A DNA stretch of 64,000 bases from Coleophoma eucalyptorum (Eukaryota > Ascomycota > Leotiomycetes > Helotiales > Dermateaceae). Position 1 is the first letter of the stretch. Each line of letters starts with the position of its first letter. Both the position numbers and the translations under genes were made by a program. The DNA lies in NCBI GenBank assembly GCA_026120035.1, contig JALRME010000053.1, positions 1,499-65,498 of the forward strand, written 5' to 3'. The notes under the pieces were generated by a model, which made no database searches, was not told where the DNA came from, and saw only the letters and a program-made list of their open reading frames with translations. This document shows positions 57,719 to 64,000 of this stretch, piece after piece.

Positions 57719-60085
57719 GCAAATCGATTTGTGCTCAATTTAGCTTATTACAGGCCCGAGAAAGTTGATTGTTCAACCATATGTGGCCTTTCTCAGCGTA
57801 TATGTAGGGTATACGAGATGACATAGGTCGAAGAAACGCTGCACTTCGGATTTCAGCATTTTCCACATTTTATAGATAATCGATACCCTCTGGTCGATTT
57901 ATCTCACGTTACATTGAGCATTTTCCGGCGTTTTCTCTGCTAGAAGCATGTCTTGAAGACACTTGCACGTGCATAGGGGGCTTTTTTTTTTTTCGCAACT
58001 TGGGGCACTTTACATAACAAATTGGTCGGGAGGATCTGGGAACGGGGTTGTCTTGCTTTTCTTCTGGGTCTTAAGGAAAGGGGCATTCGCCGGTTTATAT
58101 CTTTGGGTTTGATATCCCTGGGTGGTTTGTTTCTTTTCTCGGCTGTTGTTTGGGTGATCTTGCTTCTCGTCTTATAGGTTTTAAAAGCCATCGACCTGGG
58201 CTGGTTGGCAGGCGGGCGATCATGGCATAGCGATTCTGAATGGCTTTTTTCTTTTTTTCCTCTTGATACATAGGGCAGCTGAAATAAAAGAAAACGTTTA
58301 AATTACCTTCAAGGTCCCATGTTGAATACTTTTCGGCATGTCATAATATCGTCGGACCGAACTGCTAAAGAGCTGAAGGCAAATAAGGAAGGCAGCTGGT
58401 ACAGAGGATTCTGCTCATGCGCTGCACATCCATATTCTTACATGTACTTCTCTTCTCTATTCGACTCGGAAAGCGCTAAGTAGCTCTCAACCCCCTCCCC
58501 CCATTTCAAGCACAAGTGAAGCTCCTCACTTGTCCCTCCGGCCTCTAAGCCTCTAAGTTTCTAGTCTTAACACTTTCTCGTTGTAGTCTGTCTCTTCTTC
58601 ACGCGACATGGCTGGAACATATCTCACCTAGGCCAACGAGTAAGCCGCATCTCCCTGGGCCCTGGTTCGTGTGGGCTCAGAGAAGCATCCGGGGCAGATA
58701 GGCCAGAGCAATAGCAGATCCGATAAGTTCGCAACATTACAGTCATCCATGCATACTATCCCAGGGCAACCCATTCCACACAGTCTACCAAAGCATGTAG
58801 ACGCAGGTGTGGTGATGAGTGGAATACCAGCCGATGAAGAGCCCCCCAGCCCGGCTTGCTTCTTTAGGACCTGGCAAAAGCTCGTCCAGCCGTTCGAGTG
58901 AGCGTGCATATCCGTCACTAACCTCGAGAGGAGAATCACCGCGACCATCTCGGTTGTTGCGAGTCCATCCCTTTGGCAAGGTATGGTTATGGCTAGGCCA
59001 GCACTGCGAGGGGTTCTTGGCGAAAGGATTTGCGCTGTCAAGAGAGATGACGGATTCACAGAGATTGTCGATCATCTGCCGTTACTCTACCACGGACAAT
59101 AAGAACTTGCCGTGACTCGCAGCGGGTCTGAGGCTGGGTCGAGGCTCTTGAACTCCTGAAGTGTCTCAAGCCAGCCAGCCTTCCCACCACCTGATGCTGG
59201 TGGGGTCATGGCCATGGTCATGGTCATGGTCAACGGATTAGCCAACCCTCGCCAACCCAACCCCGCAAAAATCGCTTATCTTCCCCGCGTTGAATTCCGC
59301 ACTCACCCCCGTCCGTCCCTGTCCCCGTTCACGCCCCCCACCTCGTTGCGGTGGACTTGCTCCATTCTCCTGCTCTTCACCATCTTCTCCTTGTTAAACT
59401 CTGCTTGGTCGCATCCCCATCGGCGATTGGATCCCCAAATCAGCCCATTATGATTCAACCTCTGCTGAACCCGTCTACATCCTTTGATTGGAGAAAGTCA
59501 ACTTTTGTCAATATGCACCTTCTTTCATCTCTCTGGCTCATCTCTCCTCCTCGTCCCCCGTCGCATTGCGAGGTGGGTTGGGCGCCCGTTAGTGTAACAG
59601 CTACTATCATACTTTGGCCTTTTACGTTCAACAGCGCCTCCCTATTCACTTCATCGGGAGCCTGCGCCGAAGCCACCTACTGGATCTCAGCCACTTGTCC
59701 TTTGTATCGGTATTGGCGAATGGAAACTGAAAGCTTTTGCTACGCCCAACCCCATAGTGTGTGTGCTAGGCACCTCAGGAAAGCATTCATAACGCCCACC
59801 GAGGTCGACTTGACTTGGCTGCGATTTATACAGCGAACAAATGCGGGGTGAGATGGGTCCATTTCGGTGGAGAGGCCTTGGCAACTCTTGGTATCGTGGC
59901 AAATGCTCTTGGAAGACTGAATGGAGATGCATCCATAGAGTGTTCCCCATGTTTCTCCACATCGGTAAGGAGAATCCGTTGGGGTATATATATTCCCATG
60001 CCTTGCATGCAACTTTCTTTCAATCATCTCCATTCCCCCCACTCGCATTCTTCATCTCAGCTACATCCTTCTCCAATCCTCCAAC
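57719..60085. other. 2.4-kb interval without a firm gene
   Basis: This holds the 3' UTR of the F-box gene and the promoter of the MFS gene. Overlapping frames of 96-143 codons on the minus strand at 58628-59075 have no family resemblance and no splice chain; a small unknown gene is possible. A TGGTCA-type repeat is at 59206-59231. The stretch after 59,300 is C/T-rich. Confidence 0.55.
59206..59231. repeat. GTCATG hexanucleotide microsatellite
   Basis: Four to five units of gtcatg, with one gccatg variant. Confidence 0.85.
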
Positions 60086-61739
60086 ATGGCTTTTGACGAT
60101 GCTGAGAAAGCTGGTGTCTCACATATCGAGAGAACTGTCAGTCAGGTATCCAACGATGCTCGCATTGCTCAATTCTCCCCCGAGGAGCAGAAGAAGATCA
60201 TTCGCCGGGTTGACCGCCGACTGGTCCCTGTCTTGGGACTCTTATACTGTGCATCATTGATGGACCGGACGAACCTTGGGGCTGCTAATATTGCTGGGTA
60301 AGAACCTACTTGGACCCAAGCCATTACTTGCCTAACCTATCGTTTATAGAATGGCAAAAGGCCTCAAACTCACGGGCTATCGATACAGTCTGATTGTGCT
60401 TATCTTCTTTATCCCTTATGTTATGTTCCAACCACCGGCCACGGTCATCATGAGAAAGTTGGGCCCACGCAGGTTTATACCTGCAATTACCGTTCTCTGG
60501 GGTGCATGCATGATTGTAAGCAATCTCAAACTGCCCACACACGACACCCATACTAACTTCGTACCAGGGTTTTGGATTTGTAAAGCAGTGGGATCAAATG
60601 CTGGGTCTCCGAATTATCCTAGGAGTTTTGGAGGCAGGGTTCTTTCCTGGCTGCGCATATCTTCTCAGCACTTGGTACACACGCTATGAACTACAGAAGA
60701 GAAATGCAGTTTTCTACTTGATTGGAAGTGCTGCTTCGGCTGCGTCCGGTATCTTAGCCTATGGACTCATGCAAATGAATGGCCTCGGTGGCTTGGCTGG
60801 CTGGCGATGGATCTTCATCGTAAGTTTCGCAATCTTCGGGTCCTGGGCTACTTACTGACACATAATCCAGATGGAAGGTATCATCACCTGCCTCCTTGGC
60901 ATCATGGGTTATTTCTTGATTGTAGATTTCCCCGAGCTCGCTTCTAAGTCCTGGCACTTCCTTAGCGAGCGTGAAAGCGAGTTCATGGTTGCTAGAATCG
61001 AGCTTGATCGTCATGATGCCATTCCAACTGAGTTCAACCTCCGTGCATATATGAGCCATGCTATGGACCTGAAGATTTGGGCTTTTGCAGCGCTCTTTGG
61101 CCTCACTACCACCAACACCTATGCTAGTAAGTTACTGTCAGAACGACTTCTTCAACTCTCGTGCTGATATATCTTTCAGTTGCCTACTTCCTCCCTGTCA
61201 TCCTAAGGATCGGAATGGGCTTTGATATAGGTGAAAGTCAATGCTTAGTCGCCCCTCCCTACGTGGCCGCCGCGATTGTGATGTACGGCTTTGCTATTCT
61301 GGGTGACAGGTACCGCATCCGTGGGCCCATTATTGCATTCAATGCTATCCTTGGACTCATCGGTCTTCCACTTCTCGGATTTGCAAAGGGCAATGGTGTG
61401 CGATATTTTGGAGTCTTCCTGGTTACAATCGGAGCCAATGCCAACATCCCAACCATCTTGACATATCAAGCTAACAACATAAGAGGCCAATGGAAACGAG
61501 CTCTCTGCTCTGCAACTCTAGTTGGCTTTGGTGGTATAGGTGGCATCATCGGTGGTACTGTTTTCAGAGATCAGGATGCTCCAAAATATGTTCCTGGTAT
61601 TGAGGCTACCATGATTTCGAATGCTCTGATTTTGGTTATTCTTGGACTCTTGAGCATTAAGTTCCATCGGGCTAACAAGCGTGCTGACAATGGTGGGAAG
61701 GCTATTGAGGGACAGGAGGGATTTAGATATACTCTCTAG
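60086..61739 (+). CDS. MFS permease of the anion:cation symporter (DAL5/TNA1-like) family
   Basis: Five exons (60086-60297, 60350-60515, 60568-60819, 60871-61126, 61180-61739) encode 481 residues with twelve predicted helices. The family motif between helices 1 and 2 is intact (LLYCASLMDRTNLGAANIAG). LRIILGVLEAGFFPGCAYLL followed by STWY, and RNAVFYLIGSAASAASGILA, are typical of allantoate, nicotinate and pantothenate-type carriers. The C-terminus is short and charged. Introns are 51-53 nt. The substrate cannot be told from sequence; uptake of a carboxylated vitamin or nitrogen source is likely. Confidence 0.94.
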
Positions 61740-62112
61740 ATGTATTGAATGTATTTAATTTGTTTATATAGCTATGAAGTGGACATATATTGGATGATCA
61801 CGAATAATGAATGGCGATTGCTCAATTTAGACATATTTTTTCTTTGCACAACTTTAGTTCCATTTTTACAATAAGGTTATTCAGTAGGTTACCGCAGTTT
61901 CCTTGTAGTCTCCAAATTTACCCCTCTCTCTTATTTGCTATATCATCAGCTTTTGATAGCATAAAATTACAATGGGTCTGCACCAAAAGTCATATACATA
62001 TACTCCCATTTGACTCCTCTATAGAAGGGTCAAATAGGTTGAACAACACACAGAGATCTTCACATGAACTGCATAGTCTCATAATTATTTAATTTTTAAT
62101 TATTCATCATAT
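61740..62112. other. Intergenic between convergent genes
   Basis: AT-rich 3' regions of the MFS and F-box-like genes. No gene seen. Confidence 0.7.
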
Positions 62113-63412
62113 CTATGAAGACAGACTCGACGATGAGGACCAAACGTCCGCCGGTGTCCGACTACTCGACCGAATCTTTCGGTTCCGCTGACAATACTCC
62201 TCCTCCTCGTAGTCCCTCCACCGCAACAAGCGCCCATTAACAGCTGGTGGCTGCTCTACATCCTTATCACTCACCAACCCGAATGCCATCCGCTGCTGTC
62301 GAGTCCTCTGCCTCACATGCGCCGCAATCCGATCCGTAACCAGCATAGCCCACCTACAATCAAAGCCAAACCCGGGTAAATCCTGCTGCATAAAATGCCA
62401 ATGGCCGCGAAACTCCAAACTCTCCAAATCGACCAGCTTCTTGCTGAAATCGTCGAGCGCTGCGTACAGCGGCCGGAAGGGTCCCGTTGCTCGTCGTGGG
62501 TTGTCCGGGTCGAATCCGGCTTCCAACAAGCTCCCGCTCCCGAACTCCTCGTCTGGCTCCAGCGTTGGCTCTGCTCGGGCTATGTAGCTCTCGTACTGCT
62601 TCCGGTCGTAGGACCGCTGGTCATCGGGGTCCGCGATGAGATAGAAGACCGTCGTTTCTAACTGCGGGAGGTGGGACTTCAGAACCTCCGTCAGGACCGG
62701 CATCGTAATTTCGTATTCCGTCGTGCTGTTTCCAAAGATTTGCAGGTGGGTGATGGTGGCCGTATTCCGCGCGCCTACTTGCTGGAAGAAAGAGACATAA
62801 CTCAGCTCAGATAAGAAAGCCGGGCTTTCTTCCTTGGTACTGAAGAGATTCGCTATCGGATAGTTGAGATGCTGGTCCGTCTCCCGGAAGTACCGATAGC
62901 CTGGCGCGAAGGACTCCCGCGAGAGGTTGACGCCGAAGACATTGTTGCTGTACATGAAAAACGAGCCTTCGTCGGCTATCTTCTTGCAGGTCTGTAGGAT
63001 GGCTGCGTGGATATGGCGAGCGCTGTTCCGCGGGCCGCGTGCTGGGATGAGCCCTCTCCCGTTGCCTGAACTATAGCGAGAGTATGGGGCATATCCATCT
63101 CGTCGCCGCCGGAGACTGTCGACAATATGAACGACCTCCAGCTCACCACTAGATGGTGACCGGTTGATTAGGAGGTATTTGTAGATCTGGATCCGAGTCT
63201 CAGCGGCCAGGTCCAGAAAGCAAGTCCTCTTCCGTGACGCATTTTTCTCGTATTCATTCGCTTCTTGTGTTCCAGTTAGCGATGCACGATGGATAGCTTC
63301 ACGGAATTGCTCGCCCAAGCCTTCGTTCTTCCTTTCCCCTCAGTGTGTTTTCTTTTTCTTTCTTACCTGCTAAGTGAAGCGACTCAATCCACGTATTGCC
63401 CGCGAGGTCCAT
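62113..63412 (-). CDS. Fungal F-box-like protein of unknown target
   Basis: Exons 63367-63412 (46 nt) and 62113-63263, with a 103-nt intron (GTAAGA donor, GCTAAC branch, ACAAG acceptor), encode 398 residues. After the N-terminus MDLAGNTWIESLHLA comes CFLDLAAETRIQIYKYLLIN, the LPxEIRxxIYxxLL-type helix shared by a large lineage-expanded fungal family. A second conserved stretch is AAILQTCKKIADEGSFFMYSNNVF. The C-terminus ends in a Ser-rich tail. Many such proteins are of unknown function, and a link to Skp1 is assumed rather than shown. The start was chosen because the intron is then complete and the frame continuous; an unspliced reading would begin at a non-ATG codon. Confidence 0.82.
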
Positions 63413-64000
63413 CGCTGCAGCCAGCCCTTCCAGCCGGATGGGAAATCCCCACGCAATGGCTCTTTCCACCCACACAAGCTTCCAATTACGTTCCAGAGGT
63501 ATAATGTTTTCTTCTCTCAAGGTAGAAAAAGAAACAATAAAACTAAGGAAGGCTCTCAAATCCGAAGAATTGCGATTGTCCTTCGCTGTTGTACAGCCCA
63601 CTTGCTCCTTTGTTTCCCTTAAGCGAGCAAACTCTCCTTTCCGGATCCGGCGGGGTGCAGCTTTTGTGAAAGTAGTAGGAAATGTTGATGGTTGAGGCCT
63701 TTTTCTTCCTCTTCTTCCCTTGATGGTTGAAAATATCGGATTCAGATGTATATATACAATCAGGACCTCAAAAGGTCGAGGGAAAAAACAGAATCCGGCG
63801 TGTTTTTGTTGGCCCCTCACGGTTCCCACGGATGCAAAGCACACACACACGCACAGTGGAGCCGAGCTAGCCCTCCCCCAGACGGGTTAGCCAGCGCCAA
63901 ACAGCCTATGGGCCAAGAACTAGTAGTCAATGGTATCAGGTACCCGGTGTTCAAAATGGCAGGCTGCTTACCGCCGGAAAGAAAAGAAAGAAGGGGGAAA
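63413..64000. other. Upstream region of the F-box-like gene to the window edge
   Basis: Promoter side of the F-box-like gene. A short CA repeat lies at 63839-63855. A minus-strand frame continues upstream of the chosen ATG but has no good start. No other gene seen. Confidence 0.55.

Noticed and set aside
58628..59075. Minus-strand frames of 96 and 143 codons
   Set aside because: They overlap in different frames, have no family resemblance and no clean start or splice structure.
1..64000. tRNA, rRNA, CRISPR arrays, long terminal repeats or DNA-transposon ends
   Set aside because: Looked for box-B-like tRNA motifs, spaced repeats and terminal repeats by eye. None convincing was found. A covariance-model or repeat search would be needed to exclude them.

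Overview
The window is filamentous ascomycete nuclear DNA. Introns are short (about 47-60 nt, GTAAGT-like donors, CTAAC/CTGAC-type branch sites) and intergenic spaces are long and irregular. The gene families are typical of Pezizomycotina: a CFEM-PTH11 receptor, an F-box/WD40 protein, a DAL5-type permease and a KN/TALE homeobox factor. The general look suggests a leotiomycete, but that is inference. Gene models were joined by hand from reading frames and splice sites. In every complete model the exon lengths sum to a multiple of three.

Layout. 1-5.6 kb: a secreted collagen-like protein running off the left edge, then a CFEM-PTH11 receptor, both on the minus strand. 5.6-27 kb: one gene only, a TALE homeobox regulator (11.2-12.6 kb), inside about 20 kb of DNA without convincing genes. 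That DNA is rich in TGACAG, the core site of TALE homeodomains. 27-34 kb: a compact housekeeping block with a metallo-beta-lactamase-fold enzyme, the mitochondrial helicase MRH4, and the head-to-head ribosome-biogenesis pair NIP7/NOC3. 34-45 kb: dispersed metabolic and secreted genes, namely a class-V aminotransferase-like PLP enzyme, a cytochrome P450, a secreted protein with a PKD-like domain, and a short-chain dehydrogenase. 46.8-52.7 kb: CTK3 (CTD kinase subunit, GC-AG intron), a broken pyrroline-5-carboxylate reductase gene, HAT1, and a ZIP9/ATX2-like metal transporter. 53-64 kb: an F-box/WD40 ubiquitin-ligase receptor behind an ATG-free leader, a DAL5-family MFS permease, and a fungal F-box-like protein.

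Functional picture. Gene expression and growth are represented by NIP7 and NOC3 (60S biogenesis), MRH4 (mitoribosome), CTK3 (Pol II CTD kinase) and HAT1 (histone H4 acetylation). The cell surface is represented by the collagen-like protein, the CFEM receptor and the PKD-like secreted protein. There is no evidence for a full secondary-metabolite cluster: no backbone synthase is present.

Best observations: (1) the collagen-like gene carries a tandem array of near-identical 69-nt exons, each with its own near-identical 48-nt phase-2 intron; (2) TGACAG half-sites are several-fold enriched around the TALE homeobox gene, with one perfect TGACAGCTGTCA palindrome, suggesting autoregulation; (3) the P5C reductase gene carries an in-frame stop and a one-base frameshift; (4) the F-box/WD40 gene has about 0.8 kb of sense-strand DNA without any ATG before its start.
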